Shown: positions 17,767-26,535, counted from the first letter of the stretch. The stretch: DNA of 64,000 nucleotides from Roseiarcus sp963824475 (GCA_963824475.1 CAWGPR010000005.1:186001-250000), one strand, 5' to 3'. The notes: generated from the letters alone by a model not told the origin. Numbers and translations: made by a program.

Positions 17767-18655
17767 ATGATCTCTGCAGCATTTCCGTACCAAAAACAGC
17801 GGCGGCAGGTTCTCGGCCGCGAGATGGCGTATGTGGAGGTGGGAGAGGGCGACCCCATCGTGCTGCTGCACGGCAATCCCACCTCGTCATACCTGTGGCG
17901 GAACGTCATACCGCACCTGCAGCCGCTAGGCCGCTGCATTGCGCCCGACCACATCGGCATGGGGGATTCCGACAAGCTACCCAACAGCGGACCGGGCTCT
18001 TATCGGTTCGTTGAGTTGCGCCGTTACCTCGACGCCCTGCTCGAGGCTCTCGATGTGCGCGAGCGCGTCACCTTGGTCATCCACGACTGGGGTTCGAACT
18101 CTCGGCTTCGACTGGGCCAACCGCCACCGCGAGGCCGTGAAGGGTATCGCGTACATGGAAGCTATGGTCGGGCGCCAGTATTGGGACCACTGGGACAAAT
18201 TCGGAATGCGCCCGGTCCTGCAGGCGCTGCGTTCCGAGGCCGGCGAGCAGATGGTCCTCCAAGACAATTTCTTCATTGAGAAGGTCCTGCCGGGGGCCAT
18301 CCTGCGTAAGCTCTCCGACGAGGAGATGGCGGAGTACCGGCGGCCCTTCGCCGAGCCCGGGGAGGGCCGACGACCGACTTTGACGTTGCCCCGGGAAATC
18401 CCCATCGAGGGCGATCCCGCCGACGTAACTGCGGCCGTCGACGCCTACGCGGACTGGCTAAAGACGAGCAGCGTGCCGAAGCTGTTCCTGAAGGCCGAGC
18501 CGGGCGGAATCCTCGCTGGCGGCAAGGTTCTCGAACAGGCTCGAAGTTTTCCTGCGCAGACCGAAGTGACAGTCAAGGGGATCCATTTCGTTCAGGAAGA
18601 CTCACCGGATGAGATCGGGTCAGCCGTCGCCGGCTGGATGAAGACATTAGGCTGA
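17767..18655 (+). pseudogene. dhaA: Haloalkane dehalogenase with a frameshift
   Basis: The first frame (ATG 17767, after ggggagaagcg) encodes LLHGNPTSSYLWRNVIPHL, PDHIGMGDSDKL and the nucleophile motif VIHDWGS; the next frame continues from LGFDWANRHREAVKGIAYMEA to GIHFVQEDSPDEIG with the catalytic His. The switch is at about 18095-18105, where one extra base in ttcgaactctcgg breaks the usual HDWGSALGFDW. Joined, the protein has about 295 residues, normal for the family, which hydrolyses carbon-halogen bonds. Either a genuine pseudogene or a single-base sequence error. Confidence 0.85.
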
Positions 18656-18689
18656 CCGGGGCCACGCAGGCCGCGATGCCGGGAGCAAG

Positions 18690-19397
18690 ATGATGGCGAT
18701 AAACAATGCGACGGTGGTGCTCGTGCATGGCGCCTGGGCGGATGGGTCGAGTTGGGCGAAGGTGATCATGGCCCTCGCGGCGAGCGGGGTCAAAACGATC
18801 GCCGCGCCGTTGCCGCTGACATCGTTCCAAGACGACGTCGCGGCGCTCGACCGAACGCTCGAGCGGGTGGAGGGACCCGTTGTCCTCGCCGGCCACGCTT
18901 ATGCCGGCGGGGTCATCGGGGCGATGCGCAGCGAGAAGGTGAAGGCACTTGTCTATGTGGCCGCGCTCGCCCCTGACGAAGGCGAGACGGTCGCGGACGT
19001 GTTCACTCGCGGCACGCCGCATCCCCAGGCGCCCAAGCTCGCTCCGGACGCGCACGGCTTGATGTATCTGCCCGAAGCGGCCTTCGCCGCCGCCTTCGCG
19101 CAAAATGCATCCAAGGAAGAGCTGGCCGTGCTGGCGGCAGTTCAGCGGCCGATCTCGCCCGCCTGCATCACTGTCAAGGTGGAGCGGCCTTTGTGGATGG
19201 ATCGCCCGACCTGGTTCCTGATTGCCGAGCAGGACCGTATGGTCGTCTCGGAAAATCAGCGCTTCATGGCCGAACGCATGCGGGCCCACGTGCGCTCGCA
19301 CTCCGTCGATCACGCGCCGATGGTGACCGCCCCAACTCTGGTACTGGACTTGCTCCGCGAGGCCCTCGCAGCGGTGACCGCATACAACGCTGCATAA
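18690..19397 (+). CDS. Alpha/beta-hydrolase-fold protein without nucleophile Ser
   Basis: A 235-residue protein with the oxyanion-hole motif VLVHGAWADGSSW near residue 10, a late Asp in LIAEQDRMV and His in SVDHAPMV. The nucleophile elbow, normally G-x-S-x-G, reads GHAYAGG, with Ala in place of Ser. The rest of the EstC-like fold is intact. The protein is either a non-catalytic member of the family or uses another mechanism. It follows the dehalogenase gene by 35 bp and may share its transcript. Confidence 0.75.
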   Translation: MMAINNATVVLVHGAWADGSSWAKVIMALAASGVKTIAAPLPLTSFQDDVAALDRTLERVEGPVVLAGHAYAGGVIGAMRSEKVKALVYVAALAPDEGETVADVFTRGTPHPQAPKLAPDAHGLMYLPEAAFAAAFAQNASKEELAVLAAVQRPISPACITVKVERPLWMDRPTWFLIAEQDRMVVSENQRFMAERMRAHVRSHSVDHAPMVTAPTLVLDLLREALAAVTAYNAA

Positions 19398-19494
19398 AAG
19401 TGCGTCCCCTATGCGCGCTTACTCGACACGGGCCACTTTGCCCGACGCACTAGATGCCGCTGCAATCTGCAACTTTATGAAATGGTAGTTAGTC

Positions 19495-20079
19495 GTGGCA
19501 CACGGAAGAAGGACCACGGAGCGGCTGAGCGCGTTGTCCGACGGAGTGTTCGCGGTTCTCATAACTGTGCTCGTCTTGGATCTGCGTCCCCCAGAGTTTC
19601 CTACCTTCAAATCCCTGCTGTCGCTCTGGCCAACATGGCTCAGCTATTTGGTGAGCTATCTCTTTATCGCCATCGTTTGGACCAATCACCACCATCTGAT
19701 GCGCTACGCCACCGAGGCCACGCCTAATCTCGTGTGGTTCAACTTCGCCCATCTGTTCTCAGTCTCGCTGCTTCCGCTCTCAACCGCCTGGATGGCCGTG
19801 AGCGAACTTGCTCCGCAGCCGGTTGCCTTCTATGCAGCGGTCTTCTTTCTCGTCAACGCGACTTACATTTGTTTGATCTATGAATTGATTGATCACGCTC
19901 CCGTGGACGACGTCTCACCCCGCGAACGCAGGATCATGCATTTTAGGTCAATCACGACTCTGTGCGTTTTCGCAGCGGCTGCGGTTGTGGCTCTGAAATA
20001 TCCGGTGTTTGGACTCGGAATGTGTATTTGTTGTCTGGTCGTTTATCTGAAACCCGAAGCGCCTGGAGCGAGTAGGTGA
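19495..20079 (+). CDS. TMEM175-family (DUF1211) ion channel
   Basis: A 194-residue protein with a GTG start. The hallmark RLSALSDGVFAVLITVLVLDL forms helix 1, followed by LSYLVSYLFIAIVWTNHHHLM and three or four further hydrophobic segments. Prokaryotic members assemble as tetramers and conduct potassium with low selectivity. It is the last chromosome-type gene before the prophage tail block. 20080-20195 contains no recognisable feature. Confidence 0.82.
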   Translation: MAHGRRTTERLSALSDGVFAVLITVLVLDLRPPEFPTFKSLLSLWPTWLSYLVSYLFIAIVWTNHHHLMRYATEATPNLVWFNFAHLFSVSLLPLSTAWMAVSELAPQPVAFYAAVFFLVNATYICLIYELIDHAPVDDVSPRERRIMHFRSITTLCVFAAAAVVALKYPVFGLGMCICCLVVYLKPEAPGASR

Positions 20080-20195
20080 AGTTCGGGGCGGCTAGCGAGC
20101 GGCACCCGACATATGCAAGGCGCCCGCCGGCGATGACGATCCTCGTCGAAAGCTGATAGAACCGCCTGATTAGGGGGCGCCGTTTTTGAGCGCGA

Positions 20196-20588
20196 ATGGC
20201 GACCATCCACGATCGCAAGGGCGGACGCTCGGTTGAGCTTCTGATTCCGTTCGAGCATTTGGGCAAGACGGTCGACGTCATCCATCTCAAGCCGGTTATG
20301 TTCGATCACACTCTGCGCTGGCAGCAGGGCGAGTTCCGGTCCTCGCTGGCCTTGCTCGCGGCGCTGACCGGCGAGCGCGAGACGACCTTGCGGCTCCTGC
20401 GCTATCCTGACGCCGATCGGGTGCTGGCGACGATGTTCGACATGCTGCCGGCGGCCATTCAAGCGGACATCAACGCCGGCCAGATTCCGCGCAGCGACGG
20501 CGCCCGGCCGGCGGCCCGGCCTGACGAACCGATCGAACCCGCCGAGCCCGGCGAGCCAGAAGAGAGTTTGCGCATCGACGATGCCTAA
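20196..20588 (+). CDS. Phage tail assembly chaperone (GpE-like)
   Basis: A 130-residue protein directly upstream of the tape measure gene, the place held by gpE/E' in P2-type phages. The N-terminal ~90 residues (IPFEHLGKTVDVIHLKP, then RETTLRLLRYPDADRVLATMFDMLP) match tail assembly protein patterns; the C-terminal ~35 residues are Pro/Glu-rich. It should help the tape measure protein fold during tail tube assembly. A frameshifted longer product is usual in this gene, but I see no clear slippery site. Confidence 0.72.
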   Translation: MATIHDRKGGRSVELLIPFEHLGKTVDVIHLKPVMFDHTLRWQQGEFRSSLALLAALTGERETTLRLLRYPDADRVLATMFDMLPAAIQADINAGQIPRSDGARPAARPDEPIEPAEPGEPEESLRIDDA

Positions 20589-20602
20589 GGACGTGACGCG
20601 CG

Positions 20603-23600
20603 ATGGCGATGCAATACGAGGCGACTCTCCGCCTCAAGGGTGACGATCAGACCGCCGAGGCGTTCCGCTCGGCGTCGGACTCGGCGCGACGATTCTCCGA
20701 ACAGCAGACCCGAGCCACCCGCGGCTTACGCGAGGATGTCGATTCGGTCGGCCGGGCGTTCCGCGGCCTCGGCAAAGTCATGGCGCTCGGCAGCGTCGCC
20801 GGCCTGCTCACTCAAGCGGTGAATCAGGCGGCCAATTTCGGCGACAAGCTCAACCGCATCGGCATCAACGCCCGCGCCAGCGAGGAGACGATGCGCCGGG
20901 TTGGCGTGACGCTGCGGCAGGAAGCCTCGCGGCTCAACCTCGACATTGACAAGGTGGTCGAGGGTTACGACGCCTGGCGGGTGGCGAGCGGCCAATCGGT
21001 CGAGGCGGCGCTGCAATCGTTTCCGGCGATCAGCGAAGCCGCCAAGGCGATGAACGCCGACGTATCCGTAGTCGGCGCGGCGATGGGCAGTCTCGGCTCC
21101 AATCTGCGCCTCTCCGCCGGCGACATGCGGGTCACCCTCGATCAGATGGCCCGGGCGGCGGGCGATATCGGCGTCCCGTTCGAAGAGTTCGCCCGCAATT
21201 TCGGCGGCATGGCCGAACAAATGCAACGGCTCGGCATCCAAGGCGCGGCCGGGACCGAGCAGATCCTTGGTTTGTTCACCGCCATTCAGGGACGAACCAA
21301 CGACGCCAATCAGACCTTCCGCGTCATGGGCGAGCTGATGAACGATCTCACCAGCAACGACTTGCTCGCCGGGCGGATGGGCCAGGGCCGGGTGCAGCAG
21401 ATCATTCAGGACGTAGTCGCCAACGGCGGCAACGTGGTCGACGCCCTGGGGAAGATCATCGAGAAACTGTACGGCGCGCGGATGGAGAGCCCGCGGGTGC
21501 GCGCCGAGATGGAGGCGGCGTTCGGCCGCGACGTGGTCAAGCTGATTTTCGAGACGCGCGACGGCCTCATCGACGTCGAGGGCGCGACGAACCGGGTGCG
21601 CGACTCGTCGGGCGAGATGGGCCAGCGGCTCGCCCAGGAGCTGGCCAGCCCGCGCGAGCCGCTGACAGCGCTCAAGCGCGAATTCGGCGACATCCTGACT
21701 TCGGTCGGCGAGGTCGCGATCAAGCTCAACGAGGCCTTCGGGTCCAACAATCGATCGTTGCTCGCCAACACCGCCGACGAATTGAAACAGGTGAGCACGG
21801 GCATCGGCACGATCAGCGAGGCGTTGCAGACCGGCAAGTGGCGCGAAGGCTGGGAGAAGCTCGGCGGCCCAGAAGCGGTGAAGGACTTCTTCCAAATGCC
21901 GAAGTTTCAGCGGCCGGGTTGGCTCGGCGGCGGGAAGCAAGCCGGCGGCCCGGTCGAGGCCGGCCGGCCCTATGTCGTCGGCGAGGCTGGCCCTGAGATG
22001 TTCGTTCCCAATCAATCGGGGAAAATCCTCCCGCGCGCGCTCTATGGCGCGGCGCTCGCGGCCGAATACGGCTTCGGCGTCCGCGGCGCATCGACCGCGG
22101 CGGCCGGCGCGCTTGGCGGACATGGCGGCGCGGCCGGCGGCCAAAGCTTCGGCCAGGTCATGACCGGCGCGATTCCCGGCGCGGGCATTCTGGGCGCGAT
22201 GAAGACAGACGCCGAGAGCGGCCATCCGCTGCGCACGAAATTGCGCGGCATGTTGGGCCTCGAGGATCCGGGCGAGCCGGCGCCCTGGCAGGCCGGCGGG
22301 CAATGGCGTCAGAAAGAGAGCGACGCGCCCGACGTCGTCGCGACGCGCGCCAACACCGACGCGGTGAGCGAAAGCACCGAGCAACAAACCGGCCTGATCG
22401 AGCAACTGACCGATTTGAACAACTCGCTGAGAAGGCTGCTGGGCGGCAGAGGCGGCGGCGGAACGGCAGGCGGCGGCGTTGCCGCCGGCGGAGGCGGAGG
22501 CGGCGAGCCGCAGCTCATGCAAGCGAGCTTTGGCGGCGGCGGCGCGGCGCGAATTTGGGGCGGGGCGGGCGGTTGGGGCGGCGGTCGAGCTATGGGCGGC
22601 GGAGGAGGCGGGCTCGCTGGCAGGCGGATCAGCGGCGGCGGTGGATGGGCCGGCGGCGGCGGCGCAACCGGCGCCTGGCCGGCCCCAGCGGCCCCAGCTG
22701 CGTCCGCAGCCCCGGCCGGAGGCGGCGGCGGGGCGGACGAAGCCGCTTATTCAGCCGCGGCGGCGAAAGCGACCGGCGGCGGCGGCAAGCGCGGCGATCT
22801 CTATTCGCAACGTGCGCCGTTGATCATGCGCGATCTGCAGCGCGATCTCGGTCTAACCAAGGAACAGGCGGCCGGGCTGGTCGGCAATCTCGGCTATGAG
22901 AGCGCCGGATTCAAAGCCCTACAGGAAGGCAAGCCGATCGGCGGAGCAGGCGGCTTCGGCTATGCGCAATGGACCGGACCGCGGCGGACGGCGTTCATGC
23001 GCTACGCCCAATCGCGCGGCCTCGATCCCAAGTCGCACGAGGCCAATGTCGGATTTCTGAAACACGAACTCGCGACCACGCATAAGGGGTTTTTGAATCG
23101 GCTCAAACAGACGAAGAGCGTCGAACAGGCGAGCAGGCTCACCCACGAAGTTTATGAATCGCCGGCGGACGTGCAGCCGAAATATTGGGGCAGGACTTTG
23201 CCCGGCCTCGGTCGGGCCATCAAGCCGTATGAATCGGCCGGCGGGCGATTGAGCTACGCACGGCGCGCCCACGCCATGGGCGGCGGGCCGGAAGTAGCCA
23301 GCGCGGCGACAGAACCAGCTGGCGGCGGCGCGCCCGAGCCAGCCGCCGCGGCCGCAACGCCAGCGCCGCTTGGGCCAGCGCCGGATCGCGCCGAGCTCGA
23401 GAAGCCGATCCCCCTTCGCTTCGAGCACCAGCCGGGCGAAACTCAGATGCGCCGGACCTCGATCGCCCGCGAAGTCGATCGATCGGTGCGCGAAGCGACC
23501 TTGAACTCTTACGCCGAATTCGGGATTCGCCTAATGCTGTTCCAATGGGGCGCGCTGCAATTCGACATCACTCCGTTCAACGTCCACGAGGCGGATCAGA

Positions 23601-23956
23601 TGACCGCCACCGATTGGGCGCGCAAGGAGATCGCCGGCGCGGCGATCTATCGCGAATGGGTCGGCGAGGGCGACGAGGAGATCGCGCTGCGCGGGCGAGT
23701 CTTTCCCCATCGTCTCGGCGGCCTCACCGAACTCGAGATTTTGGAAAGCTTTCGCCGCCAGGGCAAAGCCGAGCAATTGATGCGCGGCGACGGGACCGTG
23801 CTCGGCTGGTACGTGTTGGAGAGGCTGGCCCGCGCCCATCGCTTTCTCGGCGCCGACGGCATCGGCCAGCAGATCAATTTCGAGGGCAATTTCATGCGTT
23901 GCCCGGTGCCGGACCCCAACGCCTATTTTCCAATGCTCTACCAGTTGATCCGGTGA
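20603..23956 (+). CDS. Tape measure protein fused to tail lysozyme and GpU
   Basis: A 1117-residue protein with three parts. Residues 1 to about 480 look like a tape measure: helical, Ala/Glu-rich, ending in AGRPYVVGEAGPEMFVPNQSG, a block typical of tape measure C-termini. After a long Gly-rich linker (about 590-720), residues 730-885 resemble phage tail lysozymes (GLVGNLGYESAGF, then GGFGYAQWTGPRR). Residues about 930-1117 match GpU (LMLFQWGALQFDI, ALRGRVFPHRLGGLTELEIL), normally a separate gene. It sets tail length, opens peptidoglycan during entry and probably caps the tube. Confidence 0.85.
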   Translation: MAMQYEATLRLKGDDQTAEAFRSASDSARRFSEQQTRATRGLREDVDSVGRAFRGLGKVMALGSVAGLLTQAVNQAANFGDKLNRIGINARASEETMRRVGVTLRQEASRLNLDIDKVVEGYDAWRVASGQSVEAALQSFPAISEAAKAMNADVSVVGAAMGSLGSNLRLSAGDMRVTLDQMARAAGDIGVPFEEFARNFGGMAEQMQRLGIQGAAGTEQILGLFTAIQGRTNDANQTFRVMGELMNDLTSNDLLAGRMGQGRVQQIIQDVVANGGNVVDALGKIIEKLYGARMESPRVRAEMEAAFGRDVVKLIFETRDGLIDVEGATNRVRDSSGEMGQRLAQELASPREPLTALKREFGDILTSVGEVAIKLNEAFGSNNRSLLANTADELKQVSTGIGTISEALQTGKWREGWEKLGGPEAVKDFFQMPKFQRPGWLGGGKQAGGPVEAGRPYVVGEAGPEMFVPNQSGKILPRALYGAALAAEYGFGVRGASTAAAGALGGHGGAAGGQSFGQVMTGAIPGAGILGAMKTDAESGHPLRTKLRGMLGLEDPGEPAPWQAGGQWRQKESDAPDVVATRANTDAVSESTEQQTGLIEQLTDLNNSLRRLLGGRGGGGTAGGGVAAGGGGGGEPQLMQASFGGGGAARIWGGAGGWGGGRAMGGGGGGLAGRRISGGGGWAGGGGATGAWPAPAAPAASAAPAGGGGGADEAAYSAAAAKATGGGGKRGDLYSQRAPLIMRDLQRDLGLTKEQAAGLVGNLGYESAGFKALQEGKPIGGAGGFGYAQWTGPRRTAFMRYAQSRGLDPKSHEANVGFLKHELATTHKGFLNRLKQTKSVEQASRLTHEVYESPADVQPKYWGRTLPGLGRAIKPYESAGGRLSYARRAHAMGGGPEVASAATEPAGGGAPEPAAAAATPAPLGPAPDRAELEKPIPLRFEHQPGETQMRRTSIAREVDRSVREATLNSYAEFGIRLMLFQWGALQFDITPFNVHEADQMTATDWARKEIAGAAIYREWVGEGDEEIALRGRVFPHRLGGLTELEILESFRRQGKAEQLMRGDGTVLGWYVLERLARAHRFLGADGIGQQINFEGNFMRCPVPDPNAYFPMLYQLIR

Positions 23957-23963
23957 GGTTGCG

Positions 23964-24227
23964 ATGGCGGTGACCGGCTATGAACTGATCACGGTCTCCG
24001 GCGCCTACATCACCGCCGACGTGTTGGTCTGGCGGCGCTATCGCCTCCGCGCGCCGGGCGTTCTTGAGCGGCTGCTTGACGACAATCCGCATCTGGCGAA
24101 ATTGCATCGAGAGAGCCCGTTCCTGCCGGTCGGGACGAACGTGCGCATACCGATCGATCCCGAGCTGTTGTCTGGCCGGCCGCGGCCGATCGAGTTCATC
24201 ACCCTCTATGGGCGGAGTCGCGCATGA
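23964..24227 (+). CDS. Phage tail protein X
   Basis: An 87-residue GpX-type protein: DVLVWRRYRLRAPGVLERLLDDNPHLAKL in outline, followed by PFLPVGTNVRIP, a LysM-like arrangement common to tail protein X. It begins 8 bp after the GpU-fused gene and its stop overlaps the ATG of gene D (ATGA). In P2 and Mu relatives, U-X-D is a conserved order for tail completion. It probably binds peptidoglycan or the hub. Confidence 0.85.
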   Translation: MAVTGYELITVSGAYITADVLVWRRYRLRAPGVLERLLDDNPHLAKLHRESPFLPVGTNVRIPIDPELLSGRPRPIEFITLYGRSRA

Positions 24228-25420
24228 CCTATCAGGGCTTCCGCACTCGGGCGCTCTGCAAAATCGTGGTCGACGGCCAGGACGTGACCAGCGCGTTCGA
24301 CCCGCATCTCATTTCGGTGCAAATCACCACGACCGCCGACGCCAGCCAAGCGGATCGCGCCGTCATCGAACTCGACGACCGCGACGGGCGACTGGCGATT
24401 CCGCCCGACGAGGCCCCGGTCGAAGTGTCGCTCGGCTGGAGCAACGAGAGGCTGGGCCTGGTTTTCACCGGGCAAATGGAAGAGATCGAGTCGGGGTTTT
24501 CGCGCAAGGGCGGCGGCCGGCGGTTGTGGCTCGAGGCCAAGGGCTTCGACGCTGGCGGGCTCGGCCGCGCCCATTTCCAACAGTCGTGGGGCGACGGCCA
24601 GGGCGAGGAGATTTCGCTCGAGGACGTGCTCAAGAAGTCGGCGGAGATGGCCGGCGGCATTCAGATGAAAGTCTCGCCGTCGATGCGCGACATCAAGCGC
24701 AAATATTGGGCTCAGGACGAGAGCTTCCATCATCTCGGGATGCGGCTCGCGCGCGAGCTGGGCGGGCTGTTCAAGGTCACCGGACAGACCGCGACCTTCG
24801 TCAACATGACGGACGGGATCAACGCCGACGGCGAACAGATGGGGACGATCGAGGCGGTATGGGGCGAGAATATGATCGGCTGGCGGATCAAGCCGTTCGT
24901 CGCCCGCCCACAAGCGCAGACCGCGGCGGCGTCGCATTTCGACCGGGCGCTCGGCGCGTGGGGCGAGATCGAAAAGGCGATCGGCGGCGATTTGCCGTTC
25001 GGCCGCTCGGCCGCCATCGCCGGACTGCCTGGCCGGGCGCCCAACAAGCAGACCGCCGAGCAATGGACGGTTGGCCTCACCGAAGCCTCCATCCTCAAGC
25101 GCGGCATGGGCTTCGTGATGCTGAACGGCGAGCCGGCGGCGCAGCCTTATGGGCGAGTGAGCGTCGTGGGCGCTCGGGCCGGCGTCGATGGCCTATATTC
25201 GATCGAGGAGGTCGAGCATCTCTATTCGCGCGGCGGCTTCTTAACTCGCGTCACCGTCAACAATCCGAAGCCGACCGCCAACGAGGTCGTCTATGGCGAG
25301 AAGTGGGGCTGGGTGAAGCCGACCGCGCGGCAGGAGAAGCTGGACGCGGAGCGTCAGGCGCGCGAGGAGGCGCAAGCGCCGCCCGCGCCGCCGGCCGAGG
25401 ACGAAGGGGTCATGGTCTGA
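24224..25420 (+). CDS. Late control protein D / baseplate hub (GpD)
   Basis: A 398-residue GpD-family protein, similar to P2 D and Mu gp44: VVDGQDVTSAFDPHLISVQITTTAD in outline, then DRDGRLAIPPDEAPVEVSLGW and GFVMLNGEPAAQPYGRVSVVGAR. These proteins form the trimeric baseplate hub on which the spike sits; the late-control name comes from P2 genetics. It ends the plus-strand tail block and converges on the holin-like remnant of the minus strand 31 bp away. Confidence 0.88.
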   Translation: MTYQGFRTRALCKIVVDGQDVTSAFDPHLISVQITTTADASQADRAVIELDDRDGRLAIPPDEAPVEVSLGWSNERLGLVFTGQMEEIESGFSRKGGGRRLWLEAKGFDAGGLGRAHFQQSWGDGQGEEISLEDVLKKSAEMAGGIQMKVSPSMRDIKRKYWAQDESFHHLGMRLARELGGLFKVTGQTATFVNMTDGINADGEQMGTIEAVWGENMIGWRIKPFVARPQAQTAAASHFDRALGAWGEIEKAIGGDLPFGRSAAIAGLPGRAPNKQTAEQWTVGLTEASILKRGMGFVMLNGEPAAQPYGRVSVVGARAGVDGLYSIEEVEHLYSRGGFLTRVTVNNPKPTANEVVYGEKWGWVKPTARQEKLDAERQAREEAQAPPAPPAEDEGVMV

Positions 25421-25455
25421 ATGACCGAACTCAAGGTCTGAATGACCGAGCTCAA
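25414..25455 (+). repeat. 21-bp tandem repeat, two copies
   Basis: GGTCTGAATGACCGAACTCAA (one base over the display limit split here as GGTCTGAATGACC + GAACTCAA) at 25414-25434 is followed at once by a second copy with one change at 25435-25455. The first copy contains the stop codon of gene D and the second overlaps the stop codon of the convergent holin-like fragment. Confidence 0.85.
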
Positions 25456-25560
25456 ACATGACGGTTCGGGATCAGCCACACGAGGAGCGGCGTCAACACC
25501 GCGACGCCGATGCCGATCGTCTCCTCCGTCCGCAGTCCGAAATCAATTCCCCACAGGAGA
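25452..25560 (-). pseudogene. Holin-like gene, C-terminal fragment
   Basis: The minus strand encodes IDFGLRTEETIGIGV, then TPLLVWLIPNRHV and stop. This is the usual end of small phage membrane proteins whose last helix closes with a LVPN-type motif. No start codon precedes it: an in-frame stop lies about 20 codons upstream. The matching N-terminal half is at 26960-27043 on the same strand, with the MerR/CDF unit between. A TPLLVWLIPN-like segment is also found in the intact small protein at 27334-27489. Confidence 0.68.
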
Positions 25561-25580
25561 TTGGGCGATCAACATCAGCG

Positions 25581-25599
25581 CTAGGGGCAAAAACCCAAT
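25581..25599 (+). repeat. Dispersed repeat, copy 2
   Basis: CTAGGGGCAAAAACCCAAT, a copy of the TAGGGTCAAAACCCAAT core. It lies just after the stop codon side of the CDF gene, at the left edge of the metal-efflux insert in the holin-like gene. TTGGTGACCGCTTTAGG follows, similar to GGTGGCGACCGCT after copy 3. Confidence 0.7.
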
Positions 25600-25623
25600 C
25601 GTGCGCTTGCGTTGGTGACCGCT

Positions 25624-26328
25624 TTAGGAACAACCACACTCTTCGCCGGCCCAAGCCTCACGACCTTCTTTGACCAAAAGCCATACGATCGCGAGCGCGC
25701 CAACGCCATCGATCCACCACATGCCGAAAGCCCATTGAGCGGCGAGGCTGATTACCACAACGAACGAGAGCCATCCGCACGTCACAGCCTCCATCGCATC
25801 CGCCCTGAGGGCGCGACTGCCGATCTTATCCGCTATGGCGATCTTGCGACGCGCCAGATAACGCATCGATGGAATCGCGGCCAAAGCGACGATGAAGCCC
25901 GGCCACGAGAACGCCTCCCCCTGTCTCGTCCATAGGCTCCAAAGGGCCGCGATCGTGACGTAAGCGGCCAATGCGAAAAGCAATCCGCCGGCGATTCGGC
26001 TCGCCAACCGCTCGGCATCCTCGGAGAATGCCTGTCCGCGACGAAGCTCAACCGTCAGCCGCCAGACTAGGGCCCCAGCCGACGCCAACTCGATGACGCT
26101 GTCGAGTCCAAACGCGATCAAAACGAGGCTGCCGGCCGCAAGGCCGGATGCTAGAGCGACTATGGCCTCGACGCTCATCCATCCGATCGTGAGCCATTCC
26201 AGCTTAAACGCCTCACGGATAAGGGCCTCGCGGTCACCGGAGGATTTGGGAGGCAGAACCAATGCGGGCGGCGCGCAGCACTCGTCAGCACATACGGTCG
26301 TCACCTTTTCGGTTTGAGCTTGGCTCAT
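25624..26328 (-). CDS. Cation diffusion facilitator (heavy-metal efflux)
   Basis: A 234-residue membrane protein with about six helices. It contains LIAFGLDSVIELASAG and GALAIVWLLVKEGREAW, and the paired helix motifs of CDF transporters with HD/DS-type metal residues (FGLDSVIE; ..WWIDGVGA). The N-terminus has a Cys cluster (CADECCAPP) and the C-terminus ends EECGCS. It lacks the long cytoplasmic domain of CzcD. It should export Zn, Cd, Co or a similar ion by proton exchange. It follows a Cys-rich small ORF and is controlled by a divergent MerR protein. Confidence 0.82.
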   Translation of the reverse strand: MSQAQTEKVTTVCADECCAPPALVLPPKSSGDREALIREAFKLEWLTIGWMSVEAIVALASGLAAGSLVLIAFGLDSVIELASAGALVWRLTVELRRGQAFSEDAERLASRIAGGLLFALAAYVTIAALWSLWTRQGEAFSWPGFIVALAAIPSMRYLARRKIAIADKIGSRALRADAMEAVTCGWLSFVVVISLAAQWAFGMWWIDGVGALAIVWLLVKEGREAWAGEECGCS

Positions 26329-26466
26329 TCACTTTATTCCTTGCTTCCCGCCAAACATATTGGAAGCGGATGGCGCCCCGCCGCCGCTGGCTTCGTCTGA
26401 GCGGCAGGAGGCAAACCGCCTCGCTGCGCAGCGGCCGTCGCCGGAGTTACAGCAATCGTCGGCCAT
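26329..26466 (-). CDS. Cys-rich 45-residue peptide upstream of the CDF gene
   Basis: An ATG at 26466 follows aaaaggaactgca, a good ribosome site. The 45-codon frame begins MADDCCNSGDGRCAARRF and has Cys at residues 5, 6, 13 and 21, then a Gly/Ser-rich tail. Its TGA is directly followed by the ATG of the CDF gene, so the two are translationally coupled. The Cys spacing suggests a metal-binding peptide or leader; it might also be an extension lost from the transporter. No family is recognised. Confidence 0.6.
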   Translation of the reverse strand: MADDCCNSGDGRCAARRFASCRSDEASGGGAPSASNMFGGKQGIK

Positions 26467-26494
26467 TGCAGTTCCTTTTCAGAATTCGACGCAG

Positions 26495-26525
26495 AGCGTA
26501 CAACCTCTAGCGACTAGAGGATCAA
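26495..26525 (-). promoter_or_regulatory. MerR-type promoter and operator of the efflux unit
   Basis: On the minus strand TTGATC and TACGCT are 19 bp apart, and the spacer holds the perfect dyad CCTCTAG-N3-CTAGAGG (26504-26520). Over-long 19-20 bp spacers with a central dyad are the signature of MerR-regulated promoters, where the activator untwists the DNA. It drives the Cys-rich peptide and the CDF gene, divergent from merR, whose ATG is 15 bp to the right. Confidence 0.78.
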
Positions 26526-26535
26526 GAGGTCGAAG

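Noticed and set aside
22440..22790. Possible CRISPR or short tandem DNA repeats in the Gly-rich part of the tape measure gene
   Set aside because: The GGC-rich repetition is codon-driven (Gly linker); there are no regular spacers. No CRISPR array is visible in the window.
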